Shown in pieces: positions 1 to 8,449 of a DNA stretch of 35,539 bases. The stretch is taken from positions 1 to 35,539 of the forward strand of contig JAATFA010000180.1 in the NCBI GenBank assembly GCA_015655445.1. Reading direction: 5' to 3'. How positions within the stretch are numbered: the stretch's first letter is position 1; each line of letters opens with the position of its first letter. The DNA is from Actinomycetales bacterium. Its GTDB lineage: Bacteria > Actinomycetota > Actinomycetes > Actinomycetales > Microbacteriaceae. The notes beneath the pieces were generated by a model, which had not been told where the DNA came from, ran no database searches, and saw only the letters and a program-made list of their open reading frames with translations. Both the position numbers and the translations under genes were made by a program.

Positions 1-126
1 CCATTCACCTCGAACGATGACCGCACCGCGGCACTTGACCCCTGGCTCGAGCACTACAACACTCGACGACGCCACTCAGCCCTCGGCGGTCACCCGCCGC
101 TCAGCCTGCTGGCACCAAAGTGCTGA
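1..126 (+). CDS. C-terminal fragment of IS481/IS3-like transposase (integrase core), truncated by window start
   Basis: Frame +1 reads PFTSNDDRTAALDPWLEHYNTRRRHSALGGHPPLSLLAPKC*. The W-x-x-x-YN-x-RRRHSALGG-x-PP motif is typical of rve-domain transposase C-termini. No ATG, so it is absent from the ORF track. Confidence 0.88.
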   Translation, partial: PFTSNDDRTAALDPWLEHYNTRRRHSALGGHPPLSLLAPKC

Positions 127-135
127 CCGAGTACA
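1..135 (+). mobile_element. Right end of an IS481-family insertion sequence (putative IR end ...GAGTACA)
   Basis: Transposase C-terminus followed 9 nt later by ...GTACA (reverse complement TGTAC...), then GCTAGA, which matches the IS481 target consensus NCTAGN. Confidence 0.6.
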
Positions 136-136
136 G

Positions 137-1489
137 CTAGAAGGCGGGCGCGATCACGCGATCCTGCGCCCCCTGGGCGAACGCGAGGCGCACGGCCTCC
201 TGCACGGACGACGCCTCGGCGTCGAGCACGGTCGAGTAGCCGAGCCGGCGGGCCTCCGCGGCGCGCTGCCGCGACGAGGCGACCGGGCGGATCTCGCCCG
301 CGAGGCTGATCTCGCCGACGGCCGCGAGGCTCGGCGGGAGCGCGGCGTCGCGCGCGGCGCTCGCGACCGCGAGCGCGATCGCGAGGTCGGCGGCGGGCTC
401 GGTCAGGCGCACGCCGCCCACGGTCGAGACGTACACCTCGGAGCTCGCGAGCGCGAGCCGACAGCGTCGCTCGAGCACAGCGAGGAGCATCGCGACGCGC
501 GAGGAGTCCACGCCGTTGACGACGCGGCGCGGCTGCGGCGCGGTCGTGCGCACGATGAGCGCCTGCACCTCGACGGGGAACGCGCGCCGGCCCTCGACCG
601 CGATCGTCACGCACGTGCCGCTCACGGGCACGCGCGAGCGCGAGAGGAACAGCCCGCTCGGGTCCGGCACCTCGGCGATGCCGTCGCCCGTCATCTCGAA
701 GCAGCCCACCTCGTCGGTCGGGCCGAAGCGGTTCTTGAGCGCGCGCACGAAGCGCAGCGCGGTCTGGCGGTCGCCCTCGAAGGTGCACACGACGTCCACG
801 AGGTGCTCGAGGAGGCGGGGGCCGGCGATCGAGCCGTCCTTCGTGACGTGCCCCACGAGCAGCACGGGCAGGCCGCGCTCCTTCGCGACGCGGATGAGGG
901 TCGCGGCGACCTCGCGCACTTGCGCGGGGCCGCCCGCGAGACCGTCGGTGAGGCTCGACGACACCGTCTGCACGGAGTCGACGATGAGCAGCGAGGGCCG
1001 CACCTCGTCGATGTGGCCGAGCACGGTCGCGAGGTCGGTCTCCGCGGCGAGGTAGAGGCGATCGCTCAACGATCCCGTGCGGGCGGCGCGCATGCGCACC
1101 TGCCCGACGGACTCCTCGGCGCTCACGTAGAGTACGCGCGAGCCCGCCGCGGCGGCGCGCGCGGCGACCGCGAGCAGGAGGGTGGACTTGCCCACGCCCG
1201 GCTCCCCGGAGAGCAGGATCGCGGCGCCCGGCACGAGGCCGCCTCCGAGCACGCGGTCGAACTCGGCGATGCCGCTCGGCCAGTGCGTCGCGTCGGCGTC
1301 GTCGCCGAGCGCGGTGATGGGTCGTGCGGCGCGGGCCTCGGCGACGGCCGCGGGGGCGACGGCGCGCGGTGCGACCGGGACGGTCTCGACGACCGTGCCC
1401 CACGACTGGCACTCGGCGCAGCGCCCCGCCCACTTCACGGTCGTCCACCCGCACTCCGTGCAGCGGAAGGAGGAGACGGTGCGAGCCAT
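137..1489 (-). CDS. radA: DNA repair protein RadA (Sms)
   Basis: MARTVSSFRCTECGWTTVKWAGRCAECQSWGT zinc finger, GEPGVGKSTLL Walker A, KNRFGPTDEVGCFEM RadA motif. Confidence 0.96.
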   Translation of the reverse strand: MARTVSSFRCTECGWTTVKWAGRCAECQSWGTVVETVPVAPRAVAPAAVAEARAARPITALGDDADATHWPSGIAEFDRVLGGGLVPGAAILLSGEPGVGKSTLLLAVAARAAAAGSRVLYVSAEESVGQVRMRAARTGSLSDRLYLAAETDLATVLGHIDEVRPSLLIVDSVQTVSSSLTDGLAGGPAQVREVAATLIRVAKERGLPVLLVGHVTKDGSIAGPRLLEHLVDVVCTFEGDRQTALRFVRALKNRFGPTDEVGCFEMTGDGIAEVPDPSGLFLSRSRVPVSGTCVTIAVEGRRAFPVEVQALIVRTTAPQPRRVVNGVDSSRVAMLLAVLERRCRLALASSEVYVSTVGGVRLTEPAADLAIALAVASAARDAALPPSLAAVGEISLAGEIRPVASSRQRAAEARRLGYSTVLDAEASSVQEAVRLAFAQGAQDRVIAPAF

Positions 1490-1671
1490 GGGCACGAGCT
1501 TAGGCGCGCCCTCCGTCACTCGCCCCGGACGCGCCCGCGGCAGTGGGAGCCGGCGCCCCGAGCGCGGGTGGGGAGGAGCGGACGCGGCGCTCGTCGGCCG
1601 GCCATAACGATCCGGCAACGGCACCCGGTGCCGTGTCGGGGCCCGGCGTAGAGTAACCGCGGAAACAACTA

Positions 1672-1705
1672 GAACGCCTCCGCACAACGGCGCGCGGAGG
1701 CGTTC
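1672..1705 (-). terminator. Hairpin, 12-bp perfect stem, downstream of the 1761-2636 gene
   Basis: GAACGCCTCCGC (1672-1683) / GCGGAGGCGTTC (1694-1705), 10-nt loop; on the minus strand followed by TAGTTGTTT. Confidence 0.65.
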
Positions 1706-1760
1706 TCGTTGCCCGCGCACACCGGCCCGGGTGTGCGGCCTCGCGCGTCCGCGGAGGACG

Positions 1761-2636
1761 TCAGCCCGGCGCGATCCCCGTGCTCCTGCGCGCGCCCTTC
1801 CGCGTGCGCGCCGTGCTCCGCCTCGTCGCCCGCGCGCGCTCCTCGAGCCGGCGCTCGAGCTCGGCCTGGGCGTCGGCCTGCAGGCGCGCGTCGACGGGGG
1901 CCGACTCCACCCTGCTCGTGCCGTGGTGCCTCTCGATGTAGGCGTCGAGGAGGGGGCCCGACTCCCACGAGGTGATGAGGCAGTAGCGCGGCGCGGTCCC
2001 CACGTGCCACACGGCGTGCCACAGGCGCTGGGTGTCGACGATGACCTGCGTGCCGGCCGGCAGGGGGATGCGCGACTCGGTCGACGGGTCCGCGCGATCC
2101 TCGCGGAGCACGAGCACCGATTCGCGGTCGTCGGAGAGGTTGAAGAACGCGCGCACGATCCAGCCGCTCCCGTCCGGGTTGAGCCGGTTGTTGTCGTCCT
2201 GGTGCTGGTTGCGCAGCGCGCTCGCGTACGAGTTCGGCTGCAGCTCGATCACGCGGCAGCGTCCGATGTTCACGCCCGGCTCCTCCGCGCGCGAGCGCAG
2301 GCGCGGCGCCCGCTCGGCGTTCCGCCGCACCCAGACGCCGTCCTTGTCGGTGCGCGGCGGCGTGTGGTTCCAGAAGCCGTCGCACTCGAGCTCGCCGAAC
2401 GCGCTCGTGAGCGGGGCGAAGCGTGTGACGCCCGACGATCGCCAGTCCACGTACTCGAGGTCGAGCCACTCCTCCGGGTCGCGCGACTGGTCGTATCGGT
2501 CGAGCAGGACGTAGCCGGTCTCGGCGAGCGCGCCGGATCTGATGTAGCTCATGTCGAGGAGGGGCCTTCCGTCGGCGGGCGCGCTCGTCCTCGCGCCTGC
2601 TGAGGTCAGCCTAAGTTCCAGCGGAACGCGTGCCAA
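1761..2636 (-). CDS. Hypothetical protein, 2OG-Fe(II)-dioxygenase-like
   Basis: ORF with HxD-like NQHQDDNNR, distal LWHAVWHV His and downstream RYCLITSWE Arg, resembling a double-stranded beta-helix oxygenase facial triad. The start could be internal. Confidence 0.6.
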   Translation of the reverse strand: MARVPLELRLTSAGARTSAPADGRPLLDMSYIRSGALAETGYVLLDRYDQSRDPEEWLDLEYVDWRSSGVTRFAPLTSAFGELECDGFWNHTPPRTDKDGVWVRRNAERAPRLRSRAEEPGVNIGRCRVIELQPNSYASALRNQHQDDNNRLNPDGSGWIVRAFFNLSDDRESVLVLREDRADPSTESRIPLPAGTQVIVDTQRLWHAVWHVGTAPRYCLITSWESGPLLDAYIERHHGTSRVESAPVDARLQADAQAELERRLEERARATRRSTARTRKGARRSTGIAPG

Positions 2637-2660
2637 GCGTGTGTCGCCGGGCGGCGCACC

Positions 2661-3407
2661 TCAGGGCAGGAGCCCGAGGTCCCGCAGCCGCGCGTCGACC
2701 GCGGGACGGAAGGCGTGCGCCCACACGCGGTAGCCGCGATCGTTCGGATGGAAGAGGTCGCCCGCGAACTGCGTGACGATGCCCCATGCCCCCTGCCGTC
2801 GCGTTCGGGCATGCAGCGGGACGACGGGGAGCCCGCGCTCCGCGGCGACGGCGCGGAGGATCCGGTTGGCCTGGACGACGCGGCGCTCGCGCGGCGGGAA
2901 GTAGAACGAGGGCACGTCGGCGACGATCGCGTGGTCGGGCAGGGCGTCGACGAGCGCGCGCAGCCCCGCGGCGAACGCCTCGGGATCGAAGGCGGCGATG
3001 TCGTTCGCCCCGATCGCGACCGTGCACAGCGCCGGCCGGAGGCGGCGGATGCGCGGCAGCTGGTCGCGCACGGCGAGCGCGACGGTCGCGCCCGAGACCC
3101 CGACGTTGACGACGCGCCAGCGGCGGCGCGTGCGCTCGGCGACGTACTGCGCGAGCTGCCCCACGTATCCCTTGCCCGGACGGCTCGCCCCGATCCCCTG
3201 CGCGGCCGAGTCCCCGATCGCGAGGTAGAGCAGATCGCCCTCGCGCCGCGCGCGCTCCCGCCAGTAGGCCGCGTGCGTCGGGATCGCGTCGTTGAGCCGC
3301 GTGAACCAGATCCGCCGCCGCCGCGCGAGCCAGCGTGCCCACGCGGCGACCCCGGCCGCGGCCGCGAGCGCGGCTGCTGCCGCGACGATCCCCACGAGCG
3401 GACGCAT
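2661..3407 (-). CDS. SGNH/GDSL-type hydrolase, N-terminal membrane anchor
   Basis: AIGDSAAQGIGA (block I), GANDIAAF (block III), DLFHPNDRGY (block V). Confidence 0.88.
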   Translation of the reverse strand: MRPLVGIVAAAAALAAAAGVAAWARWLARRRRIWFTRLNDAIPTHAAYWRERARREGDLLYLAIGDSAAQGIGASRPGKGYVGQLAQYVAERTRRRWRVVNVGVSGATVALAVRDQLPRIRRLRPALCTVAIGANDIAAFDPEAFAAGLRALVDALPDHAIVADVPSFYFPPRERRVVQANRILRAVAAERGLPVVPLHARTRRQGAWGIVTQFAGDLFHPNDRGYRVWAHAFRPAVDARLRDLGLLP

Positions 3408-3490
3408 GCCGCCACATTAACGCCGGCTGCCCGGGATCGCCGACGCCGGGCCCATCCCCTCTCGCCGAACTCTGTACTACGCTCGTACGC

Positions 3491-3580
3491 GGTGGCGTGT
3501 CCGAGCGGCCTAAGGAGCACGCCTCGAAAGCGTGTGAGCGTGAGAGCGTTCCGTGGGTTCAAATCCCACCGCCACCGCCA
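3491..3580 (+). tRNA. tRNA-Ser (anticodon CGA), CCA encoded
   Basis: Acceptor GGTGGCG/CGCCACC, D-arm, anticodon loop CTCGAAA, long variable arm, GGTTCAAATCC T-arm, terminal GCCA. Confidence 0.96.
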
Positions 3581-3584
3581 GACG

Positions 3585-3629
3585 GAGACCCCCCGGGCCC
3601 CGGCGATCGCCAGGGGTCCGGGGGGTCTC
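3585..3629 (+). terminator. Strong GC hairpin terminator after tRNA-Ser
   Basis: GAGACCCCCCGG... / ...CCGGGGGGTCTC, 12-bp perfect outer stem. Confidence 0.75.
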
Positions 3630-3683
3630 GTGCGTGCTGCGCGCGTGCTCGCGGGGCGTGGTGCCGCTCGCCGGCATGCGAGG

Positions 3684-5054
3684 CTAGGCGACCGCCTCGC
3701 CGATCGCCGTCAGACGCTCCGCCTGGGCGCGGAACCGATCGGCGAGCTCGTCGACGTCGATGAGCTCGGGCTCGTCGACGAGGTAGTTCTGCATGCGGTT
3801 CCGGAACGGCTCGCGCCAGTGCGCGGGGACGTTCGACTCGCCGATCACGGCGCCCGTGATGCTCGCGGCGGTCGCCCCCGTGCAGTCGTTGTCGAACCCC
3901 ATCGCGACCGTCTCACCGACGACCTTCGTGAAGTCGCGGCCGCCGAGGAGGATGCCGAAGGTGACGTAGAGCGCGTTGTTGATCGCGTGCCCCTCGAACA
4001 TGCGCCCGTAGCGCTCGTGGACGAGCCGTGCCGCGTCGCGGTACCCCTCGACCTCGGGCGCGACGTCGAACGCCCAGCGCAGCGCGTCCGCGAGGAGCGA
4101 CGTCTCGGGGATCTCCTGCAGCCCGATCCGGAGCGCCTCGACGGGGTCGTCGACGCAGAACGCGGCCGCGACGCTCGCGGCCATGTACATCGTGCCGTAC
4201 ACGCCGTTGCGGCGGTGGTTGATCGAGGAGTCCCGGTAGGCGAGCTCGGCCGCCTTCTCCGGCCAGCCGGGGGCGGCGTATCCCCACGCGTCCGCGCGCG
4301 TCCACGCCGCGATGGACTGGATGTTCGGGTTGCGCAGCGTGCCCGCCTGCTCGGCCGGCACGCCCTCGGCGAGGTTGAGGAGCATGGTGCGCTCGCCCCA
4401 GTAGGCCCCCCAACTGCCGTTCGTGGGCGAGGTGAGCGTGAAGTTGCGCTGCCACAGCGCGGCCTGCTGCTCGTGCGTGAACCCCGGCCCGAAGTTCTCG
4501 AGCGTGAGGAGGCCGATGAGCGTGTAGACGGTGTCGTCGTCGACCGGGATGTACGCCATGCTCCCGCGCGTGAGATCCGAGTGGTTGCCGACGATGTAGC
4601 GGGGCTGCCCGGGGCTGCGCGTGTACTGGAAGAAGTCGGTGGGAGGGTAGGCCTCACCGAACTGCCGGGACCAGTTCTCCATCTGCTCGACGCTCCAGAA
4701 CTCGACGGTCGCCCCGAGCGTGCACCCGGCGCCGCGGCCGAGGAAGGACCCGCGCCACCGCTCGCGATAGTCGGTCGGCACCCGGTCGGTCATGCGGCGC
4801 ACCCCCGCGGGCCGCAGCGCGCGGATCGCCTCGAGGTCGTCGGGCTCGTCGGCGGACGGCCCCGCGCCGCGGACGAGTCGGTCGAAGCGGTCCATCGCGG
4901 ACCTGAGCTCCTCGCTCACGCGCTCGACGATCTCGGCGCCGGCGTCCGCCTGCTGGAGCTCCGCCGCCAGGCTCGAGTAGCGCGAGAGCTTGTCGGCGTA
5001 GTCCTCGAACTCCTTGTGCGGCGGCTCGGCGTAGTGGACGTCGCTGATCTTCAC
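3684..5054 (-). CDS. ADP-ribosylglycohydrolase (ARH) family protein
   Basis: GTG start at 5054 with upstream GAAAGGAAA. Motifs: RWRGSFLGRGAGCTLGATVEFW (Gly-rich N-term), VDDDTVYT (DDT), MGFDNDCTGATAASITGAVIG (D-x-D metal motif). Confidence 0.87.
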   Translation of the reverse strand: MKISDVHYAEPPHKEFEDYADKLSRYSSLAAELQQADAGAEIVERVSEELRSAMDRFDRLVRGAGPSADEPDDLEAIRALRPAGVRRMTDRVPTDYRERWRGSFLGRGAGCTLGATVEFWSVEQMENWSRQFGEAYPPTDFFQYTRSPGQPRYIVGNHSDLTRGSMAYIPVDDDTVYTLIGLLTLENFGPGFTHEQQAALWQRNFTLTSPTNGSWGAYWGERTMLLNLAEGVPAEQAGTLRNPNIQSIAAWTRADAWGYAAPGWPEKAAELAYRDSSINHRRNGVYGTMYMAASVAAAFCVDDPVEALRIGLQEIPETSLLADALRWAFDVAPEVEGYRDAARLVHERYGRMFEGHAINNALYVTFGILLGGRDFTKVVGETVAMGFDNDCTGATAASITGAVIGESNVPAHWREPFRNRMQNYLVDEPELIDVDELADRFRAQAERLTAIGEAVA

Positions 5055-5083
5055 GGGGTTTCCTTTCTGATGGGGAGCATCGG

Positions 5084-5968
5084 TCACTTGATGGCGCCGT
5101 TCGTCATGCCCTCGACGAACCGGCGCTGCAGCAGCACGCTCACGACGATCAAGGGCGCGACGATCGTGACGATCGCGGCGCAGATGAGGGGGGCGTTGGA
5201 TCCGCCGAACTCGGTCGTGAAGAAGCTCAGGCCGAGGGAGACCGTCCGCAGGTCGTCGCTCGTCGCGAGCAGGAGCGGCTCGATGTACATGCCCCACGTC
5301 CACACGCCCGAGAACACCGCGAGCGTCGCGAGCCCGGGCCGCGCGAGCGGCAGCATGACGCGGAAGAACACCGTGAGCTCGCCCGCGCCGTCGATGCGCG
5401 CGGCCTCGGCGAGCTCGTCCGGTATGCCGAGGAAGAAGGTGCGCATGTAGAACGTCGCGAACGGGAGCGTCATCGCGACCGCGACGACGACGATCCCCGC
5501 TCGCGTGTTGATGAGGCCGAAGAACTGCACGACGTCGTAGACGGAGAACATGATCGAGCTGAAGGGCACGGTGAGGGCGACGACGAGGGAGAGCATCATC
5601 GCGAGGCGGCCGGGGAAGCGGAATCGCGCGAGGCCGTATCCGGCGGCGGACGCGATCGCGACCACGAGCACGACGACCGATCCCGTGTAGATGAGGGAGT
5701 TCGGCACGTACGACGAGAAGTTAGCGGTGTTCCACGCGTCCGCGAAGTTCGAGAACCGCCATTCGAAGCCGCCGACGGGGTTCTGCGCGTACGCCTCCGG
5801 CGAGCGCAGGGCCGTCATCGCGATCCACAGGAGCGGGAGCGTGATGAGGAGGAAGAACACGATCATGAGCCCATAGCTCAGCCACGTCGGCGCGAAGCGG
5901 ATGGTGTCCCGGCTCAGCTCGCGGGGCCGGCCCCGGCGGCGCAGCGGCATGCGGATCTCAGCTGTCAC
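5084..5968 (-). CDS. Carbohydrate ABC transporter permease (MalG-like, CUT1)
   Basis: Multi-TM protein with EAARIDGAGELTVFFRVMLPLARPG (EAA loop) and C-terminal RRFVEGMTNGAIK. Confidence 0.94.
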   Translation of the reverse strand: MTAEIRMPLRRRGRPRELSRDTIRFAPTWLSYGLMIVFFLLITLPLLWIAMTALRSPEAYAQNPVGGFEWRFSNFADAWNTANFSSYVPNSLIYTGSVVVLVVAIASAAGYGLARFRFPGRLAMMLSLVVALTVPFSSIMFSVYDVVQFFGLINTRAGIVVVAVAMTLPFATFYMRTFFLGIPDELAEAARIDGAGELTVFFRVMLPLARPGLATLAVFSGVWTWGMYIEPLLLATSDDLRTVSLGLSFFTTEFGGSNAPLICAAIVTIVAPLIVVSVLLQRRFVEGMTNGAIK

Positions 5969-6899
5969 GGACGTTCCTCCGCCCCGTCAGGAGGGTGAAG
6001 GCGAGCGCGATGAGGACCATGACGCACGCGATCGCGGACGCGTGGCCGAAGTCGCTCTGGCTGAACGCCTTCGTGTAGGCGTAGGTGCCGAGGAGCTGGG
6101 TCGCGTTGCCTGGGCCTCCCTGCGTCATGACCCAGACGAGGTCGAACGCCTTGAGGCCGGCGATCGTCGCGAGCATCGTCATGAGGGCGAGGAAGGGGCG
6201 CATCGACGGGATGACGACGTAGCGCAGGCGTTGCCACCGGCCCGCGCCGTCGACGGCGGCGGCGTCGAGGAGGCTCGGGTCGAGGCTCTGCAGGCCGCCG
6301 AGCGCGACGACGACGAAGAAGCCCGTCGAGGCCCACACCTGGGTGAGGGCGAGCACCCAGATGGCGCCGCCCGGGCTCGCGAGCGGGCTCGACGCGAGGA
6401 CGGGGATGTGCAGGGCGTCGCCGAGCGCGGCGAGACCGCCGTTCGCGGGCTGCCACAGGCGGAGCCACACGAGGCCGACGATCGCCGGGCCGAGCATCTC
6501 CGGGATGAGGAAGACGGTGCGGAACACGACCCAGCCGCGCGGGCGCACCCACAGGAGCACGGCGATCGCGAAGCCGAGCACGACGGAGACGAAGAAGCCG
6601 CCGATGTAGATGAGGTTGCGCACGACGCTCGCCTGGAACGTGCCGTCCGCGAGGATGTCGGCGAAGTTCTGCAGGCCCACGAAGGTCCGCGTGGGCGAGA
6701 AGCCGTCCCAGTCGGTGAGCGAGAGCGCGACGGTGCCGACGATGGGGTAGATCACGAACACGGCGACGAGCACGATCGCGGGCGTCGCGAACACGAGACC
6801 GGTGATCTGCGAGCGGTGCACGCCCTTGCCGGCCTTGCGCGCTCGGGGGGCGCTGCCGGCGCCGCTCCTCACGGCGCCGGCGAGCGAGTGGCTGCTCAT
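5958..6899 (-). CDS. Sugar ABC transporter permease (MalF-like, CUT1)
   Basis: EAA-type loop DAAAVDGAGRWQRLRYVVIPSMRP; VMTQGGPGNATQLLGTYAYTKAF motif. Start overlaps the SBP stop (ATGA). Confidence 0.94.
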   Translation of the reverse strand: MSSHSLAGAVRSGAGSAPRARKAGKGVHRSQITGLVFATPAIVLVAVFVIYPIVGTVALSLTDWDGFSPTRTFVGLQNFADILADGTFQASVVRNLIYIGGFFVSVVLGFAIAVLLWVRPRGWVVFRTVFLIPEMLGPAIVGLVWLRLWQPANGGLAALGDALHIPVLASSPLASPGGAIWVLALTQVWASTGFFVVVALGGLQSLDPSLLDAAAVDGAGRWQRLRYVVIPSMRPFLALMTMLATIAGLKAFDLVWVMTQGGPGNATQLLGTYAYTKAFSQSDFGHASAIACVMVLIALAFTLLTGRRNVRDS

Positions 6900-8197
6900 A
6901 TCTTGTCCTTCACCCATTGCGCCTGGAGGTCCTTCAGGTACTGGTCGACAGTGATCTGCCCGTCGAACACCTCCTGGCCCTCGCGACCGATGAGGTCGTT
7001 GAACTTGTCAGAGCTCACGAGGTCGACGGTCGTGCCCGTGTCCTCGCTGTGGTTGATGAGGATGTCGGCACCCTGTTTGAAGAGGTCGGGGATCCGCAGC
7101 GCGTCGACGTCGATGCCCGTGACGGGCGGCAGGAAGCCGGCCTTCTCGATGTACTGCTCGGCGATGTCCTTCTGGAACATGAAGTCGACGAACTCGAGGG
7201 CGGCTTTCTGGTGCTCGCTCTTCTTGTTGACGACGAAGGCCGAGCCCATGCCCTGCAGGTTGAACTGCCCCTTACCGCCGGGGACGGCGACCCATGGGGC
7301 GAAGTCGTATGCGCTCTTGGGGTCGGCCGCCGCGACGGGCCCAAGATTGCCGGTGAACGCGGGCGCGAGAGCGACGGCCTTGTTGCCGGTGAGCATGTCG
7401 ATCGCGGCACCGTTGTCGAGCGTGCTCATCTCGGGGATGAAGCAGTCGGCCTTCTTCGCGGCGTCGAAGACCGTCTGCACGGCCGTCTTGATCTCGGGGT
7501 CGGTCCACTTGCCCGACTTGTGGCTCACGAAGTCCTTCTCGGCCTGCGGCCCGAGGGCGTTGACGATCGGGAGCCCGAGGTAGAAGTACCAGATCCACCC
7601 GCCGCCGCCCGCGCCGGTCGCGATCGGCACGAGGTCGTTCTTGCGCGCGGCCTGGCAGAAGCTCGTGAGCTCGTCGACCGTCGTCGGCACCTTCGTGCCG
7701 AGCTTGTCGAGGAGCGTGGTGTTCCACAGGACGCCCGAGAGCTCGCTCTCGAGGCCGAGTCCGTAGAGCTTGCCGTCCGCCGTCGTCGTCCACGCGAGGC
7801 CCGAGGGGGTGATGCGGTCCTTCCAGCCGTAGGTCTTGGCCGCCGCGTCGAGGTCGAGCGCGAGGCCCGCGTTGAACAGGTCCCTCCCCGTCGAGACCTC
7901 GGCGTAGACGACGTCGGGCGTCGAGCCGCTGCGGAACGCGTTCTTCGCGAGGGAGGGCAGCTGCGCCTGCGGCTGATAGCGCGTCTGCTTGACCGTGATG
8001 TCGGGGTGCTCCTTCTCAAACTCGGCGATGATCGCGTCCTCGGCCTTCGTCGTGTCCGTCGAGGTGATCTGGTTCCAGTAGGTGAGCGTGATCTTGCCGC
8101 CCCCGCTGTCGCCGCCGGATGAGCAGCCGGTGAGCACGGCCGCGAGCACCACGCCAGCGGCGCCGGCCGCGACCAGCCCTCGAAGTGGTCGAAACAT
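6896..8197 (-). CDS. Extracellular solute-binding lipoprotein (ABC importer 1)
   Basis: MFRPLRGLVAAGAAGVVLAAVLTGCSSGGDS lipobox; KITLTYWNQITSTDTTKAEDAIIAEFEKEHPDITVK typical of family 1 SBPs. Confidence 0.94.
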   Translation of the reverse strand: MFRPLRGLVAAGAAGVVLAAVLTGCSSGGDSGGGKITLTYWNQITSTDTTKAEDAIIAEFEKEHPDITVKQTRYQPQAQLPSLAKNAFRSGSTPDVVYAEVSTGRDLFNAGLALDLDAAAKTYGWKDRITPSGLAWTTTADGKLYGLGLESELSGVLWNTTLLDKLGTKVPTTVDELTSFCQAARKNDLVPIATGAGGGGWIWYFYLGLPIVNALGPQAEKDFVSHKSGKWTDPEIKTAVQTVFDAAKKADCFIPEMSTLDNGAAIDMLTGNKAVALAPAFTGNLGPVAAADPKSAYDFAPWVAVPGGKGQFNLQGMGSAFVVNKKSEHQKAALEFVDFMFQKDIAEQYIEKAGFLPPVTGIDVDALRIPDLFKQGADILINHSEDTGTTVDLVSSDKFNDLIGREGQEVFDGQITVDQYLKDLQAQWVKDKI

Positions 8198-8211
8198 GTC
8201 TCCTCCTCGTT

Positions 8212-8240
8212 GAGTCGCTTCGTCGAGTCGCTTCGTCGAG
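8212..8240. repeat. 13-bp tandem direct repeat (GAGTCGCTTCGTC x2 + GAG)
   Basis: Read directly in the intergenic region upstream of the SBP gene. Confidence 0.9.
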
Positions 8241-8326
8241 TGGCGCCCCGGCTCCGCGTGACGGCCTCGGGCGGCCTCGTCAGGCACACGATAGGGGCGG
8301 GCCAGCGGCGGCCGCACCGCGAGTTG

Positions 8327-8368
8327 GGAAAAGGTTTCGCGCCCCTCTCGGGCAGGAAATTGTTTCCT
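8327..8368. promoter_or_regulatory. Pair of operator-like palindromes GGAAA-N3-TTTCC/G between importer 1 and the divergent lacI gene
   Basis: AGGAAATTGTTTCCT at 8354-8368 (perfect 6-bp arms); GGAAAAGGTTTCG at 8327-8339 (one mismatch); 28 bp apart. Confidence 0.6.
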
Positions 8369-8449
8369 CGGCGAGCTTGTGCGGCGCCCCGCGAGGCGAT
8401 AACGTGCGCGGGGACTCGCGTCGGCGAGGTCTCCGGTTCGAGGTCGGTC

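Noticed and set aside
17-1651. 544-aa plus-strand ORF antisense to radA (and similar long ORFs opposite lhr, the DEAD-box helicase, GGT etc.)
   Set aside because: High-GC mirror ORFs with no recognisable domains; the opposite strand encodes clear conserved proteins.
2715-5450. 911-aa plus-strand ORF opposite the SGNH, tRNA, ARH and permease genes
   Set aside because: Runs antisense through a tRNA and several well-supported genes; low-complexity Arg/Asp/Glu/Val-rich translation typical of high-GC antisense ORF artefacts.
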